Part shown: positions 9,732-17,911 of the stretch, piece after piece
How the letters are laid out: the number at the start of each line of letters is the position of its first letter
Position numbering within the stretch: the first letter of the stretch is position 1
NCBI RefSeq assembly: GCF_024171725.1
Contig: NZ_JAMTCG010000002.1
Location: forward strand, 248,001-312,000
DNA: 64,000 bases
Direction of reading: 5' to 3'
Source of the DNA: Williamsia serinedens
GTDB taxonomy: Bacteria; Actinomycetota; Actinomycetes; Mycobacteriales; Mycobacteriaceae
Translations under genes and position numbers: made by a program
Notes under the pieces: model-generated
What the model was told of the DNA's origin: nothing
The model's database searches: none
Seen by the model: only the letters and a program-made list of their open reading frames with translations

Positions 9732-11627
9732 TCAGTCGTCGGTCGGCGCGTCGGGGAACGCGGTCTGCGTGTACCCCCCGCGCAGCGTGCCGTCGATGTA
9801 GGCGTTCTTGCAGGCGGTGTGGGCGATCTTGCCGCTGGACGTCCGCGGGATCGACCCCGCCGGGACCATCAGCACGTCGCGGGCCATCACACCGTGACGC
9901 TGGGCGATCGCGGCGCGCACGGCGTCGGCCACCTCCTGCGGGTCCTGGCGCTTGCCGGTGTTGCGCTCGCCGACGATCACCAACTGCTCGGAGGCGTCGT
10001 CGGGGTCGTGCTTCATGCCCGACGAGGCGTTCGCGAACACCTCGGGCGACAGCTGGTTGGCCGGCACCGCGAACGCCGCGACGAACCCGGGGCGCAGCGC
10101 CGAGGTGGCCTCCTGCGCGCTGTACTCGAGGTCCTGCGGGTAGTGGTTGCGGCCGTCGACGATGACGAGGTCCTTCACCCGGCCGGTGATGAACAGGTCG
10201 CCGTCGTACCAGACGCCGTAGTCACCGGTCCGCAGCCAGCGGTCCGGGAACTGTGCGCCCGCGGCGTGGCTGCCGCTCTCCAGCGGGTGCTCGAGGACGT
10301 TGCGGAACGTCTTCTGCGACTCGTCGGGACGACCCCAGTAGCCGTGGCCCAGGTTGATGCCGTTGAGCCAGATCTCGCCGACCACGCCGTCGGGCTGCTC
10401 GCTCGCGGTCTCGGGGTCGACGATGGCGGCCCACTGACTCGCCGCGACCTGGCCGCAGGCCACCTGGGCGACGGCGTTCGGTGCCGACTTCTCGACGACG
10501 GTGAACTTGCCGGCGTTGAGGTCGTCGCGGTCGACGTAGATGACCTTGGGTTCGCGGTGCCGCGGCGGCGCGGAGACGAACAGGGTGGCCTCGGCCATGC
10601 CGTACGACGGCTTCATCGCGTACTTCGGCAGGCCGTAGGGCTCGAACGCATCCCGGAACTTGGTCATGGAGCTGACGGTGACCGGCTCGCTGCCGTTGAT
10701 CAGTCCGATGACGTTGCTGAGGTCGAGTTCCTCGCCGTCACGCGGCAGGCCGCGGGCGGCGGCGTGCTCGTAGGCGAAGTTGGGGGCGGCGGCGAAGGTC
10801 TCGGCACCGTCGGCCGCGGCGGCCAGTTCCTTGATCCACCGGCCCGGGCGTCGCACGAACGCGGCCGGGCTCATGATGGTGATGTACTTGCCGCCCAGCG
10901 CGGGGACGATCACCGTCAGCAGGCCCATGTCGTGGAACATCGGCAGCCAGGTGACACCGCGCGAGTTCTCGTTCAGGTCCAGGGCGTTGATCATCTGCAG
11001 CGCGTTGGAGCCCACCGACTCGTAGGTGATCTCGACACCGGCGGGGGTCCGGGTGGACCCCGACGTGTACTGCAGGTAGGCCACGTCGTGCTGCTTGGGC
11101 GTGGGGCGCTTCCACGTCTCGCCGACGGAGTCGGGCACGGCGTCGACGGCGATGACGCGCGGGCGCTCCTTGGCGGGCAGCGGCTTGAAGAAGTCGCGGA
11201 CGGCCTCGGCCGACTTCGTCGCCGTCAGGATGACCTTCGGCGAGCAGTCGCCGAGCACCGCGTGCAGCCGGTCGGTGTGGCCGGGCTCGTCCGGCGAGAA
11301 CAGTGGGACCGCGATGCTGCCGGCGTACAGGGAGGCGAAGAAGCCGATGACGTACTCCAGCGACTGCGGCGCGAGGATCGCGACACGGTCACCCGGGGAG
11401 CTGACCTGCTGCAGGCGCGCGGCGACGGCCCGCAGCCGCTTGCCGAACTGCGCCCAGGTCAGGTCGATGGCCTCGCCGTCGCGCTCTCGGCTGTAGTCCA
11501 TGTAGCGGTAGGCCAGGGTGTCGGCCTTCTCCACCACGTTGCGTTCGACGTAGTCGACGAGCGTGTCCTCCTCGGCGATGTGGAGGTACCCGTTCTCGTC
11601 GAGGAAGTCCGAGAACTCACGCTTCAT
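9732..11627 (-). CDS. fadD32: Long-chain fatty-acyl-AMP ligase FadD32
   Basis: FadD32 activates the meromycolic acid as acyl-AMP and loads it on the N-terminal ACP of Pks13, the next gene. The 631-residue protein has the adenylate-forming P-loop [12 protein letters not shown] (about 186-197), [13 protein letters not shown] as the A5 region, TGDYG as A7, and a C-terminal [11 protein letters not shown] segment with the conserved late lysine. The start at 11627 (MKREFSDF) is preceded by AGGAG with good spacing; an in-frame ATG 18 bases upstream lacks this. It is the first gene of the three-gene mycolate operon. Confidence 0.96.
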   Translation of the reverse strand: MKREFSDFLDENGYLHIAEEDTLVDYVERNVVEKADTLAYRYMDYSRERDGEAIDLTWAQFGKRLRAVAARLQQVSSPGDRVAILAPQSLEYVIGFFASLYAGSIAVPLFSPDEPGHTDRLHAVLGDCSPKVILTATKSAEAVRDFFKPLPAKERPRVIAVDAVPDSVGETWKRPTPKQHDVAYLQYTSGSTRTPAGVEITYESVGSNALQMINALDLNENSRGVTWLPMFHDMGLLTVIVPALGGKYITIMSPAAFVRRPGRWIKELAAAADGAETFAAAPNFAYEHAAARGLPRDGEELDLSNVIGLINGSEPVTVSSMTKFRDAFEPYGLPKYAMKPSYGMAEATLFVSAPPRHREPKVIYVDRDDLNAGKFTVVEKSAPNAVAQVACGQVAASQWAAIVDPETASEQPDGVVGEIWLNGINLGHGYWGRPDESQKTFRNVLEHPLESGSHAAGAQFPDRWLRTGDYGVWYDGDLFITGRVKDLVIVDGRNHYPQDLEYSAQEATSALRPGFVAAFAVPANQLSPEVFANASSGMKHDPDDASEQLVIVGERNTGKRQDPQEVADAVRAAIAQRHGVMARDVLMVPAGSIPRTSSGKIAHTACKNAYIDGTLRGGYTQTAFPDAPTDD

Positions 11628-11849
11628 CAGTACTCCTGTTGACATGTTCCGCCCCGTCCCGTCGCGTCGCGTGTTCGGGGCCGACCGCATGTCGCACCGG
11701 CCCTCGATCTCGGGAACCGCGGAGCAGGCACAACGCCCTGACCGTGGACCCGCCCCCCAGCGTTCCCGTGTACGTCCGTGCATGAGTGCGCACATCGGGT
11801 ACGTGGGGCCCCGACCCCGCGTCGTCCGACTGTGCGACAAACCTTCCGC

Positions 11850-11855
11850 ATAGTA
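11850..11855 (-). promoter_or_regulatory. Possible -10 box for the fadD32-pks13-accD4 operon
   Basis: In the 270-base spacer upstream of fadD32 the minus strand reads GGTACTATGCGG, giving a TACTAT -10-like hexamer about 220 bases before the ATG. It is the only clear AT-rich element in a GC-rich spacer (11628-11897), which otherwise shows no gene. It fits the TANNNT actinobacterial -10 form, but there is no independent support. Confidence 0.35.
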
Positions 11856-11897
11856 CCGGCATGATCGAGGCCTGCGCGGACTGACCCGACAGAGCGG

Positions 11898-12899
11898 TCA
11901 CGGCTCGCCCTGGCGCAGGATCGGGATCACCGGGGCGAAGGCGTCCATCTGGGTGGGGAAGACGCCGACGTAGGACATCGTCGTCTGCTCGCGGACCAGC
12001 CGGATCTGCTCGGCGATCTCCTCGAACGAGCCGACCATGATGTACGGCGAGGACAGGATGTCGTCGACGGTGAGGTCGGCGTCCTTGGCCATGTTCGGCG
12101 GGAAGCCGGAGTCGATCGCCGAGAGCACCATCTCCGCCGTCGACACCCGGTCGTCGGTGACGAGGATCGTGGCGATCGTCCAGTTCAGCTCGATGTCCTC
12201 GAACCGCTCCCCCGCCGCCTGCCGGATGCGGTCGACGCGCTCGACCGTCTTCGCCATCGTCATGTCCGACAGCTTCAGACGACCGTCCGGTGTCGAGCCC
12301 GTCGCCACGGAGATGATGTCGGCGTGCTTGGCGGCCATCTCGAGCATGCGGGGTCCACCGGCGCCGACCATGATCGGCGGGCGCGGACCCTGCCGCGGCC
12401 GGGGCGCACCGACGACCTTCTCCACGTCGTAGTACTTGCCGTGGAAGGTGCACTCCTGGCCGCGCATCAACACGTCGAGGATCGTCAGCGCCTCGTCGAC
12501 CTGCGCCAGCCGCTCCCCGGGGGTGCCGAACCAGATGCCGGCGGCGTCGAAGTCCTCACGCAGCCACGACGCGCCGATGCCCAACTCGAGGCGGCCCTTG
12601 CTCAGGACGTCGATGGTGGTGGCCTCCTTGGCCAGCACGACCGGGTGACGCAGACCCGCGGCGAGCGTGGTGGTGGCCAGACGGATCGTCGAGGTCGCCT
12701 GGCTCAGCGCGCCGAGCGCGGCGAGCGGACCGACCTGGTTCTCGAGGTGGTCGGGGATGGCGAACGTGTCGAAGCCGTACTCCTCCGCCCGCTGCGCCAG
12801 CGCGACGAACTTGCGGGCACCGCCCTCGTCGCGGTTGCCCTCACCACCGGCCGCGAAGCGGAAGGGTCGCGGCGAGGAGGTGCTGTCGCTCGTCGTCAT
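11898..12899 (-). CDS. LLM-class F420-dependent oxidoreductase
   Basis: This 333-residue TIM-barrel protein belongs to the luciferase-like monooxygenase superfamily. It shows the opening strand FRFAAGGEG, the PDHLENQ segment (about 50), the IRLATTTL strand, GRLELGIGASWLREDF, and PPIMVGAGGPRMLEMA. In Mycobacteriales most such proteins use coenzyme F420 rather than FMN. GGGAGAACG precedes the ATG. It sits between fadD32 and the cutinase gene, a place empty in M. tuberculosis (Rv3801c/Rv3802c), so it is a lineage-specific insertion into the mycolate locus or a secondary neighbour. The substrate is unknown. Confidence 0.85.
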   Translation of the reverse strand: MTTSDSTSSPRPFRFAAGGEGNRDEGGARKFVALAQRAEEYGFDTFAIPDHLENQVGPLAALGALSQATSTIRLATTTLAAGLRHPVVLAKEATTIDVLSKGRLELGIGASWLREDFDAAGIWFGTPGERLAQVDEALTILDVLMRGQECTFHGKYYDVEKVVGAPRPRQGPRPPIMVGAGGPRMLEMAAKHADIISVATGSTPDGRLKLSDMTMAKTVERVDRIRQAAGERFEDIELNWTIATILVTDDRVSTAEMVLSAIDSGFPPNMAKDADLTVDDILSSPYIMVGSFEEIAEQIRLVREQTTMSYVGVFPTQMDAFAPVIPILRQGEP

Positions 12900-13029
12900 C
12901 GTTCTCCCGTTCTCGTCGTGGGCGCGCGGAGGCCGTGCAGGCGCAGAACGTGGTCACGATAGTGGCGCGACCGGGGCCGACCCAAACCCGGCGAATCCCT
13001 CCGGCGTGCGGTGTCCCCGACCGGGGGCG

Positions 13030-14013
13030 TCAGTTGTGCTTCGGTCGCGGCGCGTCGGTGATCAGCGACCGCGCCCACCCGAACATCCACCGGGTCGCCG
13101 ACGCCCCGTCGTCGTCCCAGTAGCGCGTCGTCGCGTACATCGCGTGGACGGGGTTGTTCAGCGCCCCGGCGATCTTCGACAACCCCTCGATCGGGTTGAC
13201 GATGGTCGGCGAGTCGCAGATCAGGTCACCCGGCGCGCACAACGACCACGTCTTGTCCTTCAGGTCGCCGAAACCCCCCGAGCGGGCGCCGGTCATCGCG
13301 ATGCCCGGGACGATGCCACCGAACCCGCCGAGCGCGACCTCCGCGCCGACACCGTTCGGGTTCGGACCGACCGACTGCGCCTCGCCGGGCTGCCGGCGGC
13401 CGTCGGCGATGAGTCCGACGCCGAGCACCTGGTCGGCCGAGATGGGCCCGCGGCCGTTGCCGATGTCGGAGGCGATGTCACCGGTGATCACGGCGCCCTG
13501 CGAGAAGCCCATGAGCACGAAGCCCGTGAGCGGGCACCTGCCGGCCACCCGCTGGATCTCGGCGCGTGCCCGCTGGGAGCCCTGAGCACGCGAGGTGTTG
13601 TAGTCCGTCGTACGGTCGGCGGGGTTCGTCGGGTTCCGGAACTGCGCGACGTACGGGACCGTGTAGACGTCGGCGCGCGAGTCCGGGAACGCGTCCTGCA
13701 GGGGCTTCGAGATCTTCAGCATCAGGGAGTTCGGGTTCGCCGACGGCGAGTACGGGTCGTCGGTCGCCGACGACTCCCACGTCCCCGGGATGACCACCAC
13801 CTGCACGTCCGGGCAGTCGGCGGGCTGCGCGGTGGCGCGCGGCGCACTCGACGACGGCGACTGACCGGGCAGACCCGGACCGCCCGGCGACGGGCGCAGC
13901 AGTCCGATGATCAGCACGATCACCAGGATGATCGCGATGATCGCGAGAACGGCCACGCCCAGCAGCACCCAGACCCAGGTGCGCCGACGGGACCGCGTAC
14001 GACGGCCGGCCAC
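13030..14013 (-). CDS. Cutinase-family esterase, Culp6 (Rv3802c)-like
   Basis: This 327-residue membrane-anchored cutinase has one TM segment at about 13-38 (VWVLLGVAVLAIIAIILVIV), then a Pro/Ser-rich stretch and the hydrolase domain. Catalytic Ser171 lies in GFSQG, an Asp at about 263 in CAPGDLIC, and a His near 290 (NPVHAMY), with spacing close to the triad reported for Rv3802c. Family members have phospholipase/thioesterase activity, and the M. tuberculosis homologue in the same place is essential for envelope lipid balance. The GTG start lies three bases after the lipoprotein stop, so the two genes are probably co-transcribed. Confidence 0.9.
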   Translation of the reverse strand: MAGRRTRSRRRTWVWVLLGVAVLAIIAIILVIVLIIGLLRPSPGGPGLPGQSPSSSAPRATAQPADCPDVQVVVIPGTWESSATDDPYSPSANPNSLMLKISKPLQDAFPDSRADVYTVPYVAQFRNPTNPADRTTDYNTSRAQGSQRARAEIQRVAGRCPLTGFVLMGFSQGAVITGDIASDIGNGRGPISADQVLGVGLIADGRRQPGEAQSVGPNPNGVGAEVALGGFGGIVPGIAMTGARSGGFGDLKDKTWSLCAPGDLICDSPTIVNPIEGLSKIAGALNNPVHAMYATTRYWDDDGASATRWMFGWARSLITDAPRPKHN

Positions 14014-14016
14014 CGA

Positions 14017-14550
14017 CTACCCGCAGTACTTGCTGTTCGCGGCGGCGATCACCTTGTCGGCGTTCGCCGACGCCGCGGCGGCGTCGGTGGTGCCGGACCC
14101 GACGATCGCGGTGACGAACGTCTTGACCTGCGCCGCCGGGGTGTTCCGCGCCTTCTCGGCGCACACGAACTCCGCCGCACCGAGCGCGATCGAGTTGTCG
14201 GGGTCGTTGGGGACGGTGACGCCCTCACGCTTCAGCTCGGCGAGGAACGCCTCGCCCTTGCTGCCCTGCGGGGCCGCCGCACCACCGGGGAAGCCGGCCG
14301 GGGCCGAGCTCGTCCCCGACGGCGCCGTCGCCGGCAGCGACGAGCCACCGACCGGTGCGGACGGGTCGACCGACGGGTCCTCCGACGTGGAGGACGACGC
14401 CGGCGCGGACGAGGTGACGGCGGTCGTCGCGTCGTCGGAGCTGCTCGCCGGCGCCGAGACCGTCGAGTCCCCGCTGCCGCAGGCCCCGAGCAGGGCCACC
14501 GCCGCGATCCCTGCGACAGCTGCTCCGAGACGTACGCGCGTCGTGCCCAT
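14017..14550 (-). CDS. DUF732-type lipoprotein
   Basis: The 177-residue product has a lipoprotein signal peptide with lipobox LLGAC (Cys24) and then a long Ser/Thr/Ala/Pro linker (about 27-95). The C-terminal domain resembles DUF732: FLAELKREGV, the AAEFVCAEK cysteine helix, and a terminal YCG, so two cysteines could form a disulfide. DUF732 proteins are small secreted proteins of unknown function common in mycobacteria. GAGGAGCAG precedes the ATG. It lies between the LGFP mycolyltransferase and the cutinase gene, on the same strand, suggesting a cell-envelope role. Confidence 0.8.
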   Translation of the reverse strand: MGTTRVRLGAAVAGIAAVALLGACGSGDSTVSAPASSSDDATTAVTSSAPASSSTSEDPSVDPSAPVGGSSLPATAPSGTSSAPAGFPGGAAAPQGSKGEAFLAELKREGVTVPNDPDNSIALGAAEFVCAEKARNTPAAQVKTFVTAIVGSGTTDAAAASANADKVIAAANSKYCG

Positions 14551-14633
14551 CTGCTCCTCTTCTCGTCGGTACCGGCCCGCCAGGCTACCGGCGGGCGGGA
14601 TCACGCCGGGTGAGCCGGGGGCGGGGGTTCGTC

Positions 14634-16526
14634 TCAGTGGACGACGGCTGTGCCGTTGATCTCCTCGATGTACCCGCGCTCGAAGTTCACCCGGTTGCCG
14701 CCGGTGATCGCGAACTGGTCGCTGATCGGGTAGCCCAGACGCCCACCCTCGTAGCCGGCCTGGCCCCACGCGTCGAAGATCTTCCCGGTCGGGATCGCGA
14801 AGGCCCCCAGGGTCGGCGTCCAGTAGATGTTGCCGCCCTCGAAGCGGGTGAAGCGTCCGCCCCGTGCGACGCCGAGCTCGTTCGACGTCGGGAAGCCGAG
14901 ATAGCCGTCCTCGTAGCCGGTCTTGCCGTACTTCTCGAAGATCTTCCCCTGCACCGAGTGCGCGCCGGTCGTCGGATTCCAGTAGTAGGCACCGAGCTGG
15001 AACCCCTGGACGCGACCCTTGCTGTTCGGGGTGTCGACCTCGTCGCCCGTGGGGTAGCCCATCGGGCCGCGCTCGTAGCCGGCCTTGGCCCAGTCGGCCA
15101 GGATCGCGCCCGACACGGGGTGCGCGCCGGTGGCCTGGGTCCAGTAGACGTAGCCGTTCTGGAACTTGTTCAGCCGGCCCTTGCGGTCGGGGGTGCCGAG
15201 CTCGTCGCTGATCGGGAACCCGAGGAACCCGTCGGTGCCACCCGAGGCGACGTAGGCACCGCCGATGGCCCCGCCGACGACGTGCGCGCCGGTGGCCGAC
15301 GACCACAGGATGCGGCCGCCGCGGAAGTCCTGTGCCCGCCCACCGGGCACGCCGTACTCCGGCGTGAGGCACTCGCCGAGTTCCTTGTGCTTGTCGGCGA
15401 CGGGCTTGATCGCACCGCCCACCCCGCACTTCGGCGTGTCCGCCGCGACGCCGAGGGCGCGCGCGGCCTGCGGCCACGCCTGGTGCATCTCGAACTGCCA
15501 GTAGGGCCACGTGTGCGTTCCCGACGGCCGGTAGACGGCCTGCGCGGCGATGCCGAGCTGGTTGAGCTTGGTCGCGAACTGCGTCGACGTCACCCGCGAC
15601 AGGACCTCGAGCCCGACGCCGGCGTAGTTCGTGGCGAGGTACGGCAGCGTCGACGGGGTGTCGTACTGGCCGATGAGCCCGTTGCCCGACGAGACGTACA
15701 GGCTGACGCCCTTGAGCGCGTCGGCGTGCAGGTAGGGGTCGTGCTCTTTCCACGCCGGGTCCGACGGCGGGCCGAACATCTTCGCCGAGTCGTACCCGCC
15801 CGCGTCCCGGACGGCGAACTGCACGGCCTGCGGCATGCCGAACGAGGAGAGCTGCAGGATGCCCGAGAACGACGCGGCGAACCGGAAGAAGCCCGGGTTG
15901 CGCTCGGTGAGCATCATCGCGGCCGTCCCGCCCATCGACAGGCCCTCGACGCCGCGCACGTCGTTCGCGCGCCACTGGCCCGCGAGGATCGGGGGGAGTT
16001 CCTTGGTCAGGAACGTCTCCCACTTGTAGGTCTTGCCCTTGTCGGGCTGCTTCCAGTCGGTGTAGAAGCTCGACTCACCGCCGACGGGCAGCACGACCGT
16101 GACGTTCTTGTCCTTGTAGAAGTCCTCGACGTCGGTGTTGATCGTCCAGCCGCTCTGGTCCTCCTGCGCGCGCAGACCGTCGAGCATGTACATCTGCGCG
16201 AAGCGCTCGGCGGGCGAGGCGTTCCAGTCGCGGGCCAGCAGCAGCTGCACCTGGATGTTGCGCCCCATCGCCGGCGAGTACACCCAGATGGCCACGCGAC
16301 GATCGCTGTACCAGAACGTGTTGGTCACCCGGACGCCCGGCACGGCGGCCGGTGCGGGGTTGGGGGCGGGGGCCGGGTCGGCGGAACTCGCCGGTGCGGC
16401 CGAACTCGGCGGGGCATCGGTCCCCGTGTCGGGGGCGGCGAGTGCCGTGCCCGTCCCGGTCATCGCCAGCACCGCCGTCATCGCGGTCGCCGCGAGGACG
16501 CCGCGCCGCCACACACCCATCACCAT
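14634..16526 (-). CDS. Secreted mycolyltransferase (antigen 85 type) with C-terminal LGFP repeats
   Basis: This protein of about 630 residues has a signal peptide ending near TALAAP, a Pro/Ala linker, an antigen-85 esterase domain (about 65-375) and an LGFP-repeat tail (about 385-625). The nucleophile serine is in GVEGLSMGG; the catalytic histidine is probably in SGTHTWPYW. At least four LGFP units are visible (DGFLGFPIS, GPMGYPTG, DGYLGFPTS, GRLGYPIS), each near 50 residues. Antigen 85 enzymes transfer mycolic acid from trehalose monomycolate to trehalose or arabinogalactan; LGFP repeats are thought to bind the cell wall, as in corynebacterial Cop1. Three starts (GTG 16532, ATG 16526, ATG 16520) are possible; GAAGGG spacing favours 16526. 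Its position corresponds to fbpD. Confidence 0.92.
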   Translation of the reverse strand: MVMGVWRRGVLAATAMTAVLAMTGTGTALAAPDTGTDAPPSSAAPASSADPAPAPNPAPAAVPGVRVTNTFWYSDRRVAIWVYSPAMGRNIQVQLLLARDWNASPAERFAQMYMLDGLRAQEDQSGWTINTDVEDFYKDKNVTVVLPVGGESSFYTDWKQPDKGKTYKWETFLTKELPPILAGQWRANDVRGVEGLSMGGTAAMMLTERNPGFFRFAASFSGILQLSSFGMPQAVQFAVRDAGGYDSAKMFGPPSDPAWKEHDPYLHADALKGVSLYVSSGNGLIGQYDTPSTLPYLATNYAGVGLEVLSRVTSTQFATKLNQLGIAAQAVYRPSGTHTWPYWQFEMHQAWPQAARALGVAADTPKCGVGGAIKPVADKHKELGECLTPEYGVPGGRAQDFRGGRILWSSATGAHVVGGAIGGAYVASGGTDGFLGFPISDELGTPDRKGRLNKFQNGYVYWTQATGAHPVSGAILADWAKAGYERGPMGYPTGDEVDTPNSKGRVQGFQLGAYYWNPTTGAHSVQGKIFEKYGKTGYEDGYLGFPTSNELGVARGGRFTRFEGGNIYWTPTLGAFAIPTGKIFDAWGQAGYEGGRLGYPISDQFAITGGNRVNFERGYIEEINGTAVVH

Positions 16527-16559
16527 CCACACCCTTCGACGAGAAGGTCCCGCAACGCA

Positions 16560-16620
16560 CGAGACGCCCTTCGCGTAGAAGAACTACACGGAGGGCGTCT
16601 CGAAGTGTGGAAGCCACACT
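16560..16620. repeat. Two consecutive inverted repeats in the mycolyltransferase leader
   Basis: The first is an 11-bp perfect stem (CGAGACGCCCT at 16560-16570 with its complement at 16592-16602), whose loop contains a GTAG/CTAC inner stem. The second is a 7-bp stem with a 3-base loop (AGTGTGG at 16604-16610, CCACACT at 16614-16620). They lie between the two mycolyltransferase genes. They could terminate the upstream gene or act as an RNA element in the leader of the LGFP gene. Confidence 0.6.
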
Positions 16621-16662
16621 GTTACTGCTGTGAATTTGTGTGAATCGTGAGACTTCTGTGAC
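16620..16662 (-). promoter_or_regulatory. Candidate MtrA-type direct-repeat operator upstream of the LGFP mycolyltransferase
   Basis: On the minus strand five hexamers of GTCACA type follow each other at 9, 9, 10 and 9 bases: GTCACA, GTCTCA, TTCACA, TTCACA and GTAACA (plus-strand starts near 16657, 16648, 16639, 16629 and 16620). Repeated 9-bp GTCACAgcg-like motifs are the reported binding form of the response regulator MtrA in M. tuberculosis, including at the fbpB (antigen 85B) promoter. It lies about 95-135 bases upstream of the start codon. The assignment is inference. Confidence 0.5.
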
Positions 16663-16679
16663 TCACGTTCCGGGGTGCG

Positions 16680-17657
16680 TCAGTCGCGGAACCAGCCCTG
16701 GTTCAGCGCGCGGAACACCATGTCCGACCAGTAGCCCCAGGCGTGCAGGCCGGTGCTCGGGAAATCCGAGGTGATCTGGACCCCGTTGATCAGGGCCTGC
16801 ACCTGAAAGGCGCGGCTCTGCGCGAGCGACAGGGCCTCGAGCGGCGCGCCCTGGACGAACCCGAGCGGGTCGGTGGGGTAGGCGCCGGGGATACCGCTGC
16901 CCGACGCGACACGGACCTTCTTGCCGCGCATCTTGCCGATCTGCACGAACGGGTCGTTCTCGAGCCACCGCGGGCTGAAGGGCGGGCCCCACATGGAGTC
17001 GGAGTTGAACGGGCCGACACCGGCCTCGATGCCCGCGTCGAGCAGGGCGATGCGGATGGCCTCACGCATCCCGGGTGCCGACAGGTTCAGGTACCCCGAC
17101 ATCGAGAAGATGTGGTCGATGCGCGGGTTGTTCGCGCCGATGATCATCGACGAGTTGCCGCCCATGGAGATGCCCATGATCGCGTACTTGCCGGTCTTGC
17201 CGACCGCGAGACCCATGCGGTCGAGGGTCGGGATCAGGCTCTGGTTGATCGCACAGCTCCACCGGTACCGGTAGGGCTGGTTGTTGAAGTTGCTGGGCGC
17301 GTCCCAGTCGCTGTAGAAGCTGGCGAGACCGCCGACCGGCTCCACGACGTTCACGCCGCTGTCGGCGAGGTTGGCGATCCGGGTGTTGTGCTCCCAGCCG
17401 CTGATGTCGTTGGTGGCGCGCAGGCCGTCGAGCGCGATGACCGTCTTGTAGTTGCCCGGGCGCGTCCACATGCGCACCTTCACCGCCGGCATCCCGCAGC
17501 CGTCGATGAAGATCTGTCGGACTCCCGGGGCGGCCGACGCCGTCCCGGACCCGACCGCGACGCCGAGTCCGGCGAGGGTCGCGGCGGCTACGAGCACCGC
17601 GGCGAGGCGGCGTCCCAGGCCGCGCAGGGCGGGCTTCTTCGGTGTGGTCACACCCAT
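16680..17657 (-). CDS. Secreted mycolyltransferase, antigen 85 family (FbpA-like)
   Basis: This compact antigen-85 protein has 325 residues. The signal peptide is about 1-43 (RR pair at 16-17, cleavage after TASAA), then the esterase domain. The nucleophile Ser164 lies in IMGISMGG; a glutamate/aspartate and a terminal-region histidine (GLHAWGYW) complete the family triad. It transfers mycolyl groups between trehalose monomycolate and arabinogalactan or trehalose in the periplasm. Its position next to aftB corresponds to fbpA of M. tuberculosis. Unlike the next gene it has no LGFP tail, so the locus encodes one soluble-type and one wall-binding-type enzyme. Confidence 0.95.
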   Translation of the reverse strand: MGVTTPKKPALRGLGRRLAAVLVAAATLAGLGVAVGSGTASAAPGVRQIFIDGCGMPAVKVRMWTRPGNYKTVIALDGLRATNDISGWEHNTRIANLADSGVNVVEPVGGLASFYSDWDAPSNFNNQPYRYRWSCAINQSLIPTLDRMGLAVGKTGKYAIMGISMGGNSSMIIGANNPRIDHIFSMSGYLNLSAPGMREAIRIALLDAGIEAGVGPFNSDSMWGPPFSPRWLENDPFVQIGKMRGKKVRVASGSGIPGAYPTDPLGFVQGAPLEALSLAQSRAFQVQALINGVQITSDFPSTGLHAWGYWSDMVFRALNQGWFRD

Positions 17658-17706
17658 CGACTGTTGCTCACTCTCTTGTCCTGAGCGCTGTTCACGCAGC
17701 TCACGG

Positions 17707-17732
17707 AGGTGTCCGACCTCGGCCGGACACCT
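17707..17732. repeat. 9-bp inverted repeat upstream of the FbpA-like gene
   Basis: AGGTGTCCG (17707-17715) and its complement (17724-17732) are separated by eight bases, 50-75 bases upstream of the mycolyltransferase ATG. A second small hairpin (CAGCGG-caaa-CCGCTG) lies near 17759-17774. They are operator or leader-RNA candidates in the 254-base spacer (17658-17911), which contains no gene. Confidence 0.5.
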
Positions 17733-17788
17733 TCGCGGAGCCTATGTGATGGCTTTGCCAGCGGCAAACCGCTGTCGGCGATCCGTGG

Positions 17789-17825
17789 ACGAACCGTCAT
17801 GGCCGCGTGACCTGCGACGGTTCGT
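17789..17825 (-). terminator. Possible terminator of the aftB operon
   Basis: ACGAACCGTC (17789-17798) pairs perfectly with GACGGTTCGT (17816-17825) across a 17-base loop, about 85-120 bases past the aftB stop on the minus strand. The position fits a terminator for the arabinogalactan operon. The loop is long and there is no U-tract, so an operator for the downstream mycolyltransferase is also possible. Confidence 0.4.
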
Positions 17826-17911
17826 GTCATCCGAGAAGGTATCGCATCGGGACGCGCCGCCGTTACTCGATCGAGACCAAATGTCGTCTTCCACCGATTC
17901 CGGACGCGGCG

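Noticed and set aside
2715-9801. Very long plus-strand open frames opposite accD4 and pks13 (up to about 1080 codons)
   Set aside because: They have Arg/Gly/Val/Asp-rich composition typical of antisense frames in high-GC DNA and no family resemblance, while the minus strand encodes full-length AccD4 and Pks13.
11628-11897. Short open frames in the fadD32 upstream spacer as genes
   Set aside because: They lack ribosome sites and recognisable families and extend into fadD32 or the oxidoreductase in the wrong frame.
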